NCBI RefSeq assembly: GCF_000342045.1
Contig: NZ_AONQ01000002.1
Coordinates: 62,001-126,000, forward strand
Length of the DNA stretch: 64,000 bases
Direction of reading: 5' to 3'
Source of the DNA: Paramagnetospirillum caucaseum
GTDB lineage: Bacteria > Pseudomonadota > Alphaproteobacteria > Rhodospirillales > Magnetospirillaceae
Position 1 is the first letter of the stretch, and each line of letters opens with the position of its first letter. Shown here piece after piece: positions 54,764 to 64,000 of the stretch. Below the pieces are notes generated by a model. It saw only the letters and a program-made list of their open reading frames with translations. It ran no database searches and was not told the origin of the DNA. Both the position numbers and the translations under genes were made by a program.

Positions 54764-56926
54764 TTAATTCCTTGCCCGGTCCACCGAGTTGATGGCCGGG
54801 GTGGCGCGCAGCGCGGCGATGACGTTGGTCAGGTGCTTGACGTCCCTCACCTCGATATCGATCAGCATCTCGAAGAAATCGGTGGTGCGGTTGGTGATCT
54901 TGAGATTGGTGATGTTGCCCATGTTCTTGGCGATCACCGTGGAGATGGCCCCGAAGGCGCCGGGTTCGTTGGTCACCACCAGATCGATGCGTCCCACATG
55001 GGCGTTGCTGTCCGCCTCGTCCCAGGCGAGATCGAGCCAGCGTTCCGGCTGGTCGGCGAACTGCTCCAGGTTCTCGCAGTCGATGGTGTGGATGGTGACG
55101 CCCTTGCCGGTGCTGACGATGCCGACGATGCGGTCGCCGGGCAGCGGGTGGCAGCAGCCGGCGAAGTGCATGGCCATGCCGGGGATCAGGCCCTTGATGG
55201 GCACCGCGCCGGCCTTGTCCTTCTTGTTGGTCGAGGGCTTGTCGCCGCGCGCCTTCAGCGCCACCACGTTGTCGTTGCGGTTGGCCTGGGCCTTCAGTTC
55301 GGGAAAGACGGTGGAGACCACCTCGCGGGCGGTCAGCGTGCCTTCGCCCACCAGGGCCAGCAAATCCTCGGATGACGGCGCCTTGAAGATGCGCAGCACC
55401 CCGTCCAGGGCCTTTTCCGTGAACTCGTAGCCTTCCTGGCGGAAGCTGCGCACCAGGATGGCGCGGCCCAACTCGGTGTACTGGGCGCGCTGCTGGGTGC
55501 GGATGAAGCGGCGGATACGGGCGCGGGCCTTGCCGGTGACGACGAAGCGTTCCCAGGTGGGATTGGGCGTCTGGGCCTTCGAGGTGATGATGTCGACCTG
55601 ATCGCCGTTCTGCAGCTGGGTGCGCAGCGGCATGATGCGGCCGTTGACCTTGGCGCCGACGCAGGTGTCGCCCACCTGGGAGTGGACGGCATAGGCGAAG
55701 TCCACCGGGCAGGCGCCGCGCGGCAGCGAGATCAGGTCGCCCTTGGGGGTGAAGCAGAACACCTGGTCGGAGAACATCTCCAGCTTGGTGTGCTCGAGGA
55801 ATTCCTCGGGGTTGGAGGCGTGCTCCAGGATGTCGAGCAGTTCGCGCAGCCAGCGGTACTGGCGGCCGTCGGTCATGTTGCCGCCGTCGCCGCCCCCCTT
55901 GTACTTCCAGTGGGCGGCGACGCCCAACTCGGCCACCTCGTGCATCTCGGAGGTGCGGATCTGCACCTCGATGCGGTGGCGCTCCGGCCCGAACACGCCG
56001 GTATGCAAGCTGCGGTAGCCGTTGGGCTTGGGCGTCGAGATGTAGTCCTTGAAGCGGTTGGGAACCATGGGGTACTTGGAGTGGATGACCCCCAGCGCCC
56101 GGTAGCAATCCTCCATGTTCCCCACGGCGACGCGGAAGGCCATGATGTCGGACAGCTGCTCGAACCCGACATTCTTCCTCTGCATCTTCTGCCAGATGGA
56201 ATAGGGCGTCTTCTCGCGCCCCGAGACGGTGGCGGTGATCCCCGATTCGTCGAGAATGGTGCGCAACTCGTCCAGGATGCGGCCGATCAGATCGCCGCCC
56301 TGCTCGCGCAGGAAGGACAGGCGGGCGACGATGGAGCCGCGCGCGTCCGGATGCAGCTCGGCGAAGGCCAGGTCCTCCAGCTCCATCTTGATGCCCTGCA
56401 TGCCGATGCGTTCGGCCAGCGGCGCATAGATCTCCATGGTCTCCATGGCGATGCGGCGGCGCTTGTCGGGGTTCTTGATGTAGTGAAGGGTGCGCATGTT
56501 GTGCATGCGGTCGGCCAATTTCACCAGCAGGACGCGGATGTCCTCGCTCATGGCCAGCACCAGCTTGCGCAGGTTCTCGGCCTGCTTGGCGTGGTCGGAC
56601 TGCAGTTCGATGCGGTTCAGCTTGGTGACGCCGTCCACCAGACGGCCGATCTCGCGCCCGAACAGCTTCTCGATATCCTCCAGCGTTGCCGGGGTGTCCT
56701 CGATGGTGTCGTGCAGCAAGGCGGTGATGATGGACGACGAATCCAGCCGGTACTTGGTCAGGATGCCCGCCACCTCGATGGGGTGCGAGAAATAGGGATC
56801 GCCCGAGGCGCGGAGCTGCGAGCCGTGCATCTTCATGGCGAAGACGTAGGCGCGGTTGATGGCGTCCTCGTCCGCTCCCGGATCGTAGGACTTGACGCGC
56901 TCGACCAGTTCGAATTGGCGCATCAT
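54764..56926 (-). CDS. spoT: Bifunctional (p)ppGpp synthetase/hydrolase (RelA/SpoT homologue)
   Basis: Rsh-type enzyme of 720 residues. The HD hydrolase domain (about 20-150) has the intact HDTIEDT motif. The synthetase domain (about 215-330) has RVAVGNMEDCYRALGVIHS and YISTPKPNGYRSLHT. TGS (about 385-445) begins FCFTPKGDLISLPRG, and a C-terminal ACT domain ends the protein. Both catalytic halves look intact, so it can make and degrade ppGpp. I chose the ATG at 56926, with GAGGTGA seven bases upstream; a GTG two codons earlier is possible. rpoZ lies upstream in the same direction. Confidence 0.95.
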   Translation of the reverse strand: MMRQFELVERVKSYDPGADEDAINRAYVFAMKMHGSQLRASGDPYFSHPIEVAGILTKYRLDSSSIITALLHDTIEDTPATLEDIEKLFGREIGRLVDGVTKLNRIELQSDHAKQAENLRKLVLAMSEDIRVLLVKLADRMHNMRTLHYIKNPDKRRRIAMETMEIYAPLAERIGMQGIKMELEDLAFAELHPDARGSIVARLSFLREQGGDLIGRILDELRTILDESGITATVSGREKTPYSIWQKMQRKNVGFEQLSDIMAFRVAVGNMEDCYRALGVIHSKYPMVPNRFKDYISTPKPNGYRSLHTGVFGPERHRIEVQIRTSEMHEVAELGVAAHWKYKGGGDGGNMTDGRQYRWLRELLDILEHASNPEEFLEHTKLEMFSDQVFCFTPKGDLISLPRGACPVDFAYAVHSQVGDTCVGAKVNGRIMPLRTQLQNGDQVDIITSKAQTPNPTWERFVVTGKARARIRRFIRTQQRAQYTELGRAILVRSFRQEGYEFTEKALDGVLRIFKAPSSEDLLALVGEGTLTAREVVSTVFPELKAQANRNDNVVALKARGDKPSTNKKDKAGAVPIKGLIPGMAMHFAGCCHPLPGDRIVGIVSTGKGVTIHTIDCENLEQFADQPERWLDLAWDEADSNAHVGRIDLVVTNEPGAFGAISTVIAKNMGNITNLKITNRTTDFFEMLIDIEVRDVKHLTNVIAALRATPAINSVDRARN

Positions 56927-57004
56927 CGCCACGTCACCTCACCTTTCCTCGCCTCAAGTTTGTACCGGGGAACCGTCCCCGGCAAAGAGGAAAAAGCATA
57001 AACA

Positions 57005-57047
57005 AAACCGCCCGCCCCCACCTTCATCAGATGGGAACGGGCGGTTT
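57005..57047 (-). terminator. Terminator of rpoZ
   Basis: AAACCGCCCG (57005-57014) pairs with CGGGCGGTTT (57038-57047). On the minus strand it is followed by a T-rich tail (TTTTGTTTAT). The stem is 12 bases from the rpoZ stop, so rpoZ is probably not co-transcribed in full with the RelA/SpoT gene. Confidence 0.8.
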
Positions 57048-57059
57048 GGAACGACAGGC

Positions 57060-57440
57060 TTACTCGTCGCCGGAATCGATGTCGAAATCGGCGCCGGTGT
57101 CATTGATCGACATGCCGTCCTCGATCATCTCGTCCTCGTTGGCGACGGTCTCGAAGGCGAGGTCGCGGTCGGGGATGAAGCCTTCCATCTCGTCCTCTTC
57201 CGGCTCGTCCACCTCGACGTGCTTCTGGAGGCTCTGGATCAGGGCGTTCTGCAGGCCGTCCAGCGGCACGGTCTCGTCGGCGATCTCGCGCAGCGCCACC
57301 ACCGGGTTCTTGTCGTTGTCGCGCTCCACCGTCAGCTTGGCTCCGGCGGAAATATCCCGGGCCCGCTGGCCGGCGATCAGCACCAGCTCGAAGCGGTTCG
57401 GAATCTTCAGTACACAGTCTTCAACCGTAACGCGCGCCAT
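57060..57440 (-). CDS. rpoZ: DNA-directed RNA polymerase subunit omega
   Basis: Omega subunit, 126 residues, which assists assembly of the beta-prime subunit and forms part of the ppGpp site in many bacteria. The core [21 protein letters not shown] and [12 protein letters not shown] fits the family, and the positively charged helix [12 protein letters not shown] follows. The second half (70-126) is very acidic (DEPEEDEME), longer than E. coli omega (91 residues), as is usual in alphaproteobacteria. It is upstream of the RelA/SpoT gene, the common arrangement. Confidence 0.95.
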   Translation of the reverse strand: MARVTVEDCVLKIPNRFELVLIAGQRARDISAGAKLTVERDNDKNPVVALREIADETVPLDGLQNALIQSLQKHVEVDEPEEDEMEGFIPDRDLAFETVANEDEMIEDGMSINDTGADFDIDSGDE

Positions 57441-57627
57441 CGAAGATCCTTGTCTTTAGGCAATCTCGGAAAGAGAAAGCTTATATCGTCGCTTGGCCCA
57501 TGAAAGCAAGCCCCCATGCCATCGTCCCCTTGCGGCGGGGCCTGCCGCCGCCTACGTTGAAGGTATTCTTCCCCGCCCCTCCCGGTTTAGGACGGCGGGC
57601 CAAACCATTTCGACAAGTGAGTACACC

Positions 57628-58197
57628 ATGCAGTTTTATTCCGCCGAGCGACTCGGCCTGTTCATCGACGGCTCGAACCTTTATTCGGCCGCCCGCGCGC
57701 TGGGCTTCGACATCGACTACAAGAAGCTGTTGAACCTGTTCGCCGGCAAGGGAAGGCTGATTCGCGCCTTCTACTACACCGCCCTGATGGAGGATCAGGA
57801 GTATTCCCCCATCCGCCCGCTGGTGGACTGGCTGGACTACAACGGCTACACCATGGTCACCAAGCCGACCAAGGAATTCACCGACGCCATGGGCCGGCGC
57901 AAGATCAAAGGCAACATGGACATCGAACTGGCCATCGACGTGATGGAGATGTGCCAGTACCTGGACCATGTGGTGCTGTTCTCGGGCGACGGCGATTTCC
58001 GCCGGCTGGTGGAGGCGGTGCAACGCAAGGGCGTCCGCGTCTCGGTGGTCAGCACCATCCGCTCGCAGCCGCCCATGGTGGCCGACGAATTGCGGCGCCA
58101 GGCCGATGTGTTCATCGAGCTGCAGGACCTGGAAAGCCAGATCGCCCGCGCCCAGCAGCAACAGCACCGCGACGACCGCGCCTATCCCGCCGATTGA
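57628..58197 (+). CDS. NYN domain (LabA/DUF88) protein
   Basis: PIN-like nuclease-fold protein of 189 residues. The acidic metal-binding residues expected of NYN proteins are in RLGLFIDGSNLY (near residue 12), KGNMDIELAIDVM and VVLFSGDGDFRRLVEAVQRKG, ending VRVSVVST. Homologues are thought to be RNases or RNA-processing factors; the LabA protein of cyanobacteria belongs here. The ATG at 57628 is chosen because the family match begins there; an in-frame start at 57493 is not supported. A 50-base gap separates it from the glycosylase gene. Confidence 0.88.
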   Translation: MQFYSAERLGLFIDGSNLYSAARALGFDIDYKKLLNLFAGKGRLIRAFYYTALMEDQEYSPIRPLVDWLDYNGYTMVTKPTKEFTDAMGRRKIKGNMDIELAIDVMEMCQYLDHVVLFSGDGDFRRLVEAVQRKGVRVSVVSTIRSQPPMVADELRRQADVFIELQDLESQIARAQQQQHRDDRAYPAD

Positions 58198-58247
58198 CAT
58201 CGATCCCGTGCGGATGTCCCGCCCGCATCCTTGCGCAAGGCCAAGAC

Positions 58248-58883
58248 ATGCCCCTCTCCCATCCCACTCCCGATTGCGGCCTGTGCCCGCGTCTGGCCGA
58301 GTTCCGCCACGCCAACCGCGCCCAGTATCCCGGCTGGCATCACGATCCGGTACCGTCGTTCGGAGGGCTGGACGCCCGGCTGCTGGTGGTGGGCCTCGCC
58401 CCCGGCCTCAAGGGCGCCAACCGTACCGGCCGGCCGTTCACCGGCGATTACGCCGGCGACCTGCTCTACGCCACCTTGCTCAAATACGGGCTGGCGAAGG
58501 GCGAGTACCGGGCGGCGGCCGATGACGGGCTGGAACTGACCGGCTGCCGCATCACCAACGCGGCGCGCTGCGTGCCGCCGGCCAACAAGCCGCTGCCCGC
58601 CGAATTCGCCGCCTGCCGCCCGTTCCTGGCCGCCGAGATCGAGGCCATGCCCCATTTGCGCGGCATCTTCTGCCTGGGCCGCGAATCCCATGACCAGGTG
58701 CTGTCCACCCTGTCCTTGCGCAAGGCCGCCCATCCCTTCGGTCACGGCAGGCTTCACGACCTGCCCGGCGGGCTGGTGCTGGGCGACAGCTATCACTGCT
58801 CGCGCTACAACACCAATACCCGCCGCCTGACCGAGGCCATGTTCCATCAGGCGCTGGAGGGCTTGCTGGACCGGCTGCGTTAA
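58248..58883 (+). CDS. Uracil-DNA glycosylase, family 5 (UdgB)
   Basis: Base-excision repair enzyme of 211 residues with an iron-sulfur cluster. The motif GLAPGLKGANRTGRPFTGD (about 50-68) carries the family 5 active-site pattern, which lacks the usual catalytic Asp or Asn. GDSYHCSRYNTNTRRLTEAM near the C-terminus holds the conserved His and Asn residues. N-terminal cysteines (DCGLCPRL) with the C in ARCVPPAN and the His-Cys later provide cluster ligands. It removes uracil and possibly hypoxanthine from DNA. The next gene lies 60 bases downstream. Confidence 0.9.
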   Translation: MPLSHPTPDCGLCPRLAEFRHANRAQYPGWHHDPVPSFGGLDARLLVVGLAPGLKGANRTGRPFTGDYAGDLLYATLLKYGLAKGEYRAAADDGLELTGCRITNAARCVPPANKPLPAEFAACRPFLAAEIEAMPHLRGIFCLGRESHDQVLSTLSLRKAAHPFGHGRLHDLPGGLVLGDSYHCSRYNTNTRRLTEAMFHQALEGLLDRLR

Positions 58884-58943
58884 GACTCCCTTGAAGCGGA
58901 AGTGCTAGACTCTCGCGGTGAACGGACGGCGGGAGCGCATGGC

Positions 58944-59375
58944 ATGACCGTCATCGAGTGGTCCAACGAGTTGAAGCTGGGCGTGCCGGCCATGGATGCC
59001 GAGCACCGCCAGTTGCTCAAACTGACCAACGATTTCCTGGTCGCCGCCGACGGGCACGCCCCCTTTCCGCGTCTGGCCCGCATCATGGGCGAATTGATCG
59101 CGCGGACCCGCATCCACTTCCAGGCCGAGGAAACCCTGCTGGACCGCGCCGCCTATCCCGGGCTGGCCGGCCACAAGGCCGCGCATGGACGGCTGCTGGT
59201 CGAGGCCCAGCGGCTTTACGAGCGCTTCACCGCCCTCGAGACCACCGCCAGAGCCGACCAAACCGCCACCCGCGCCCTCACCCGGGAGGCGGCGCGGTTC
59301 CTGCAGCGCTGGCTGGTGGACCACATCACGGCCGAGGACCGCTCCTACCGCCCCTATGTGCTGCGCCTGACCTGA
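58944..59375 (+). CDS. Bacteriohemerythrin
   Basis: Di-iron oxygen-binding four-helix protein of 143 residues. All seven iron ligands are visible: H21 (MDAEHRQLL), H58 and E62 (IHFQAEE), H77 and H81 (LAGHKAAHG), H127 and D132 (VDHITAED). The start at 58944 gives MTVIEWSNEL; an in-frame ATG at 58902 would add 14 residues without similarity. Such proteins bind O2 as a store or sensor, useful to microaerophiles. It has its own leader between the glycosylase gene and the convergent GGDEF gene. Confidence 0.95.
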   Translation: MTVIEWSNELKLGVPAMDAEHRQLLKLTNDFLVAADGHAPFPRLARIMGELIARTRIHFQAEETLLDRAAYPGLAGHKAAHGRLLVEAQRLYERFTALETTARADQTATRALTREAARFLQRWLVDHITAEDRSYRPYVLRLT

Positions 59376-59377
59376 CG

Positions 59378-61312
59378 TCAGGATTCGGGCGGCAGGTCGC
59401 CGGCGAACAGGAAGTCGTTCTTCCCTCCCCGCTTGACCGCGTACATGGCGGCATCGGCCCGGCGGATCAGGGCCGGCCCGTCGCCGGCGTCGTCGGGGTA
59501 CAGCGCGATGCCGATGGAGCCGTGCACCTGGGCGGTTCCGGCCTCCAGATCATAGGGCTTGTCCAGCACGGCCAGGATCTTGGCGGCCACCTTGGCGGGA
59601 TCGTCGCTGCCGTGCACGCCGTCGAGGATCACCACGAACTCGTCGCCGGCCAGCCGGGCCAGGGTATCGGTGGCGCGCACGCATTCGGACAGGCGGGTGG
59701 CGGTCTGCTGCAGCAGCACGTCGCCGGCGGCGTGGCCCAGGGTGTCGTTGACCGCCTTGAAACCGTCCAGGTCGAGGAACAGCAGGGCGAAGCGCTTCTT
59801 CTCGCGCCGGGACTGGCGCACCGCCTGGTTGAGGCGGTCGAGGAACAGCGAGCGGTTGGGCAGGCCGGTCAGCGCATCGTAATTGGCCTGCCGCCAGATG
59901 CGCTCCTCGTCTTCCTTGCGGTGGGTGATGTCGGAGAACACCGCCACGAAATGGGTCATGCCGCCGCCACCGTCGCGCAGAGCGTTGATGGACAGCCACT
60001 CGGCATAGAAGGCCCCCGACTTGCGCCGGTTCCATATCTCGCCTTCCCAATGCCCGCTCTCGGACAGCACCCGCCACAGATTGGTGTAGAACTCGGGTTC
60101 GTGCCGCCCCGACCGCAGGAAGCTGGGGTCCCGGCCCAGCACCTCCTCCTTGGAATACTCGGTGATGGTCGTGAAGGCGGGATTGACGAAGATGATGCGG
60201 TTCTCGGCATCGGTGATGAGCACCGCCTCGGTCACGTTCTCCAGCACTTTGGAGGCCAGCAGGATCTGCTGTTCCGCCGCCTTGCGCTCGGTGATGTCGT
60301 AGATCCAGGCCAGATTGACCTTCTCGCCCTCGAAATCAGCGGAGCGGATGGTCAGGAGACTCCAGAACGGACTGCCGTTCTTGCGGCGGAACTCCACCTC
60401 GGCGTCGTCCAGGTGGCCGTCGCGGCGCAGGATGGCCAGCACCACCTGCCGCTGGGCGTCGTCCACATAATGCTCGCGCGCCGTGGAGCCGAGGAACTCC
60501 TCCTTGCTCATGCCGATGATGTCGGTGAAGCGGGTGTTGGCGAACACCACCTTGCCGTCGCGCCGCCGCGATACCGAGACGCCGACCGGGCTCTCCTCCA
60601 GGATGCGCCACAGCCGCTCCTCGCTCTCCTTGAGGCGGGACGCCGCCGCCGAACGCTCGGCGATGTCGGTCTTCAGCCGCTCGACCATGGGACGGAAGAC
60701 CCCGACCGCCGACAGCACCAGCAGGCCGACGGCCAGGAGCACCGTCACCCCCTGCAGGGTCATCAGTTCTTCCATCTGGCGCTCGCTGTCCCGTTGGAAG
60801 CGGGCCGTCACCTCCTCCAGGGACCGCAGCAGCGAACCGCCGGCCCCCGCCGACAGGGCCGCCAGACCGGAATCCGAGGCCGCCGGCCCGCCCTCCGCCG
60901 CCAGCACGGCGCGGCCCCGGGCGATGAAGGCCCGCAGTTCGCGGTCGAGATGCCAGGGCGGGGCGGCGAAGACCTCGAGGATTTCGGGCGGCGGCGGCAC
61001 CCGCCCCCCCCGCATCAGACGGCCGTGGCGATCCTCCAACTGGTCCAGGCCTTCGGCCAACAGACGGCGCACGGCCGGGCGCTCCGTCTCCTCGGCGATG
61101 ACCAGACGGTTGGCGGCGAAAGCCACCCTTTGAACCAGCATGCGCTGGCGGCCGGCCATGTTGACCAGTTCGGCGCTGCCCTCGGCATCGCCGATCATGC
61201 GGGCCAGGGCCATGAACGACATCAGGGCGAGCGCCCCCAGCACCACCAGGACGGCGACATACCGTGTGGTCAGTTCCCGTGTGATTCGTTCACCGAGATC
61301 AGGCATCCCCAA
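59378..61312 (-). CDS. Diguanylate cyclase with PilJ-like sensor and PAS domains
   Basis: Membrane protein of 644 residues. A first helix (about 18-38) precedes a PilJ/nitrate-sensor-like periplasmic part with AGRQRMLVQRVAFAANRL, then a second helix (about 185-205). Two PAS domains with PAC motifs occupy about 230-460 and a GGDEF domain 470-640. The active site reads RLAGDEFVVI, so Ala replaces the first Gly (A555); this variant is active in some cyclases. The product-inhibition I-site RxxD is present (RATD, 546-549). No EAL domain is present. It probably makes c-di-GMP in response to a signal. Confidence 0.9.
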   Translation of the reverse strand: MGMPDLGERITRELTTRYVAVLVVLGALALMSFMALARMIGDAEGSAELVNMAGRQRMLVQRVAFAANRLVIAEETERPAVRRLLAEGLDQLEDRHGRLMRGGRVPPPPEILEVFAAPPWHLDRELRAFIARGRAVLAAEGGPAASDSGLAALSAGAGGSLLRSLEEVTARFQRDSERQMEELMTLQGVTVLLAVGLLVLSAVGVFRPMVERLKTDIAERSAAASRLKESEERLWRILEESPVGVSVSRRRDGKVVFANTRFTDIIGMSKEEFLGSTAREHYVDDAQRQVVLAILRRDGHLDDAEVEFRRKNGSPFWSLLTIRSADFEGEKVNLAWIYDITERKAAEQQILLASKVLENVTEAVLITDAENRIIFVNPAFTTITEYSKEEVLGRDPSFLRSGRHEPEFYTNLWRVLSESGHWEGEIWNRRKSGAFYAEWLSINALRDGGGGMTHFVAVFSDITHRKEDEERIWRQANYDALTGLPNRSLFLDRLNQAVRQSRREKKRFALLFLDLDGFKAVNDTLGHAAGDVLLQQTATRLSECVRATDTLARLAGDEFVVILDGVHGSDDPAKVAAKILAVLDKPYDLEAGTAQVHGSIGIALYPDDAGDGPALIRRADAAMYAVKRGGKNDFLFAGDLPPES

Positions 61313-61422
61313 ATTCCCGCACAGCCCGCCTTAATCATAGCGGTAAAGCGAGACCATGTCTCGAAGAGCGGAGCCCTCCGGGACATGGCGCAGGGAACAT
61401 AAGGAGTGGCGGGAGGGCCGGG

Positions 61423-64000
61423 TTACGCCCCGGACAACCGCTCCAGGGCCTCCTTCAGCTTGGCGACGGCGCCGGCCCAGTCGGCGCGGCGCTCGTGCTG
61501 CTCGTCGACCACTTCGGGTCGGGCCTTGGCGATGAAGTCGGCGTTGGAGAGCTTCTTGTCCACCTTGGCGATCTCGCCTTCCAGGCGGGCGATCTCCTTG
61601 TCCAGACGGGCGCGTTCCTTGTCCACGTCGATGACGCCGCCCAAGGGCATCACCAGGGTGGCTTCGTCCACCACCATCTGGGCGGCCCCGTGGGACGACG
61701 CCTGGGCCACCCGCTCGGGTGTGGCCTGGGCCTCGAAGGCGGTCAGCCGTCCCAGACGGGTGATCAGGTCGGCATGGGTCCTGGCCCAGCCGCGCTTGGC
61801 CTCGGCCAGACCGGAGACCAGCAAATCCACCTGGGCCGAGGGCGGCACGTTCATCTCGGAGCGCACGCCGCGCACCGTGGAGATCATGCGCACCACCCAA
61901 TCCATCTCCTCCTCGGCCTCGGGAGCGTGCAAACCGTCCAAGGCGGGCCAGGAACGCAGCATCAGGTCGCCGTCGCGCTCGGCGATCTGGCCCCACAATT
62001 CCTCGGTGATGAATGGCATCAGCGGATGCAGCACGTGCAGGATCTGGTCCAGCACCCAGGCGGCGGTGGCCCGCGCCTCGGCCTTGGCCGCCTCGTCACT
62101 GCCGTTGAAGATGGGCTTGGCGAATTCCAGGTACCAATCGCAGAAGGTGCCCCAGACGAACTGGTAGGCGCCGCCGGCCGCCGCGTCGTAGCGGTAGCCC
62201 TCGATGGCGGTGCCGACCTTGGCGGCCAGTTCGGCGGTCTTGGCGACGATCCAGCGGTTGACCGTCTCCTTCACCGCCTTGGGGTCGAAACCGGCCACCG
62301 GCCGGCACTCGTTCATCTGGCAGAAGCGCGCCGCGTTCCACAGCTTGGTGGCGAAGTTGCGGTAGCCCTCCACCCGGCTCTCGGCCAGCTTGACGTCGCG
62401 GCCCTGGGCGGCCAGGGCCGCGAGGGTGAAGCGCAGGGCGTCGCAGCCATACTTCTCGATCAGGTCCAGGGGATCGATGATGTTGCCCTTGGACTTGGAC
62501 ATCTTCTGGCCCTTCTCGTCGCGGACCAGGGCATGGATGTAGATGTCGCGGAACGGCACGTCGCCCATGAAGTGGATGCCCATCATCATCATGCGGGCGA
62601 CCCAGAAGAAAATGATGTCGAAGCCGGTGACCAGCACGTCGCCGGGGTAATAGCGGGCCAGCTCCGGGGTCTTTTCCGGCCAGCCCAGCGTCGAGAACGG
62701 CCACAGCGCCGACGAGAACCAGGTGTCGAGCACGTCGGAATCGCGAGTCAGCACCACGTCCTTGCCGTAATGCCTGGTCGCGGCGGCCTGGGCCTCTGCT
62801 TCCGTCTCCTCGACGAAGAACGTCCCATCGGGGCCATACCAGGCCGGCACCTGATGGCCCCACCAGATCTGTCGCGAGATGCACCACGGCTGGATGTTGC
62901 GCATCCATTCGAAATAGGTGTTCTCCCAATGCTTGGGCACGAAGCGGGTCCGCCCCGATTCCACCGCCTCGATGGCCGGCTTGGCCAGGGTGGCGGCGTC
63001 CACGAACCACTGGTCGGTCAGCCACGGCTCGATCACCACGCCCGAACGGTCGCCGTAAGGCACCATGTGGGTGTGGGACTCGATCTTGTCGAGCAGGCCC
63101 AGTTCCTCGAACTCGGCCACCACCTTCTTGCGGGCGTCGTAACGGTCGAGGCCGCCATAGCCCTCCGGCACCTCGCCATTGGTGCGGGCGTCGCGGTCGA
63201 AGATGTTGATCTGCGGCAGGTCGTGGCGCACGCCCACCTGAAAATCGTTGAAATCGTGGGCCGGGGTGATCTTCACCGCGCCGGTGCCCTTGGTGGGGTC
63301 GGAATACTCGTCGGCAACGATGGGAATCAAGCGATTACAAATGGGTAGACGGACCATCTTACCCACCAGGGCGGTATAGCGCTCATCTTCAGGATGAACG
63401 GCAACCGCCGCGTCGCCGAGCATGGTCTCGGGCCGGGTTGTCGCCACGGTAATGTACGTATCTTCAAGGCCTTCCACGGGATACTTGAAGTGCCACATAT
63501 GACCCTTCACCTCGCGCTGCTCGACCTCCAGATCGGAAATGGCGGTGTACAGCTTGGGGTCCCAGTTGACGAGGCGCTTGGCGCGGTAGATCAGCCCCTG
63601 GCGGTGCAGGGTGACGAAGACGCGGCGGACGGCGGCCGACAGGCCCTCGTCCATGGTGAAGCGTTCCTTGGCCCAATCGGGCGAGGCGCCCAGGCGACGC
63701 AGCTGGCGGGTAATGGTGCCGCCCGATTCCGCCTTCCACTCCCAGACGCGCTTGATGAAGGCGTCGCGTCCCAGGTCGTGGCGGGTAACCTTCTCGGCCT
63801 CCAGCTGGCGCTCCACCACCATCTGGGTGGCGATGCCGGCATGGTCGGTCCCCGGCTGCCACAGGGCATCCTTGCCGGTCATGCGGCGATAGCGGATCAG
63901 CACGTCCTGCAGGGTGAAGGTCAGCGCATGGCCCATATGCAGGCTGCCCGTTACGTTGGGCGGCGGCATCATGATGGTGTAGGGCGCGGCATTGGAGTCG
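61423..64000 (-). CDS. valS: Valyl-tRNA synthetase, N-terminal end beyond the window
   Basis: Class I aminoacyl-tRNA synthetase. The frame runs off the right end, so the first residues are missing; 858 residues are visible. The HIGH motif is HMGHAL in [12 protein letters not shown] near the right end, the KMSKS motif is [13 protein letters not shown] (about 62520-62480). The editing (CP1) domain sits between them. A C-terminal coiled-coil ([19 protein letters not shown]) of the ValRS type precedes the stop. The gene ends 110 bases before the start of the GGDEF gene. Confidence 0.97.
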   Translation of the reverse strand, partial: DSNAAPYTIMMPPPNVTGSLHMGHALTFTLQDVLIRYRRMTGKDALWQPGTDHAGIATQMVVERQLEAEKVTRHDLGRDAFIKRVWEWKAESGGTITRQLRRLGASPDWAKERFTMDEGLSAAVRRVFVTLHRQGLIYRAKRLVNWDPKLYTAISDLEVEQREVKGHMWHFKYPVEGLEDTYITVATTRPETMLGDAAVAVHPEDERYTALVGKMVRLPICNRLIPIVADEYSDPTKGTGAVKITPAHDFNDFQVGVRHDLPQINIFDRDARTNGEVPEGYGGLDRYDARKKVVAEFEELGLLDKIESHTHMVPYGDRSGVVIEPWLTDQWFVDAATLAKPAIEAVESGRTRFVPKHWENTYFEWMRNIQPWCISRQIWWGHQVPAWYGPDGTFFVEETEAEAQAAATRHYGKDVVLTRDSDVLDTWFSSALWPFSTLGWPEKTPELARYYPGDVLVTGFDIIFFWVARMMMMGIHFMGDVPFRDIYIHALVRDEKGQKMSKSKGNIIDPLDLIEKYGCDALRFTLAALAAQGRDVKLAESRVEGYRNFATKLWNAARFCQMNECRPVAGFDPKAVKETVNRWIVAKTAELAAKVGTAIEGYRYDAAAGGAYQFVWGTFCDWYLEFAKPIFNGSDEAAKAEARATAAWVLDQILHVLHPLMPFITEELWGQIAERDGDLMLRSWPALDGLHAPEAEEEMDWVVRMISTVRGVRSEMNVPPSAQVDLLVSGLAEAKRGWARTHADLITRLGRLTAFEAQATPERVAQASSHGAAQMVVDEATLVMPLGGVIDVDKERARLDKEIARLEGEIAKVDKKLSNADFIAKARPEVVDEQHERRADWAGAVAKLKEALERLSGA

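Overview
This is a 64-kb stretch of a GC-rich alphaproteobacterial chromosome. The gene set (flagellar MotAB, TRAP transporters, a nitrogen-fixation-type Rnf complex, two-component sensors, CoA-dependent catabolism) and the protein sequences fit a Magnetospirillum-like member of the Rhodospirillales. The genus is an inference from remembered resemblance, not from a search. No rRNA, tRNA, CRISPR array, transposase or prophage gene was seen. Both ends cut through a gene: a penicillin acylase on the left and valS on the right.

Layout. 1-8.4 kb: penicillin acylase, flavin reductase, motA-motB-RDD protein, the N-degron enzyme Bpt, and a TRAP permease pair. 8.4-11.9 kb (minus strand): the TRAP binding protein and parC. 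11.9-25.7 kb: a large acyl-CoA catabolic region. It holds a TetR regulator, two SDRs, two acyl-CoA dehydrogenases, three enoyl-CoA hydratases, an aldehyde dehydrogenase, an esterase, a 3-oxoadipyl-CoA-type thiolase, a PaaH-like dehydrogenase, an IclR regulator and a PaaI-like thioesterase. 25.7-27.7 kb: a TPR/GT41 glycosyltransferase.

28.2-35.6 kb: an operon apbE-rseC-rnfABCDGEH followed by an unrecognised, translationally coupled gene. It is preceded by a near-consensus sigma-54 promoter and an upstream TGT-N10-ACA NifA-type site. These elements suggest the Rnf complex is made under nitrogen-fixing conditions to drive electrons to ferredoxin or flavodoxin. This is the most informative system in the window.

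35.7-41.4 kb: a lipoprotein, then a polyamine-type ABC operon (potFGHI order) ending in a translationally coupled cation/proton antiporter. 41.5-43.6 kb: acetate permease actP with its DUF485 partner. 43.7-47.4 kb: a hybrid histidine kinase preceded by a 115-bp inverted-repeat element, and a response regulator followed by a 104-bp tandem repeat. 47.7-50.1 kb: propionyl-CoA synthetase with a motif-rich promoter, and a small YdcH-like protein. 50.2-64 kb: housekeeping and regulatory genes (ubiX, a phosphofructokinase, folK, folB, pdxJ, a RelA/SpoT homologue, rpoZ, an NYN-domain protein, a family 5 uracil-DNA glycosylase, a bacteriohemerythrin, a PAS-GGDEF protein and valS).

Most operons are tightly packed with 4-bp ATGA or GTGA overlaps. 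Intergenic signals (terminators, operators, palindromic repeats) are concentrated in a few longer gaps, described individually.
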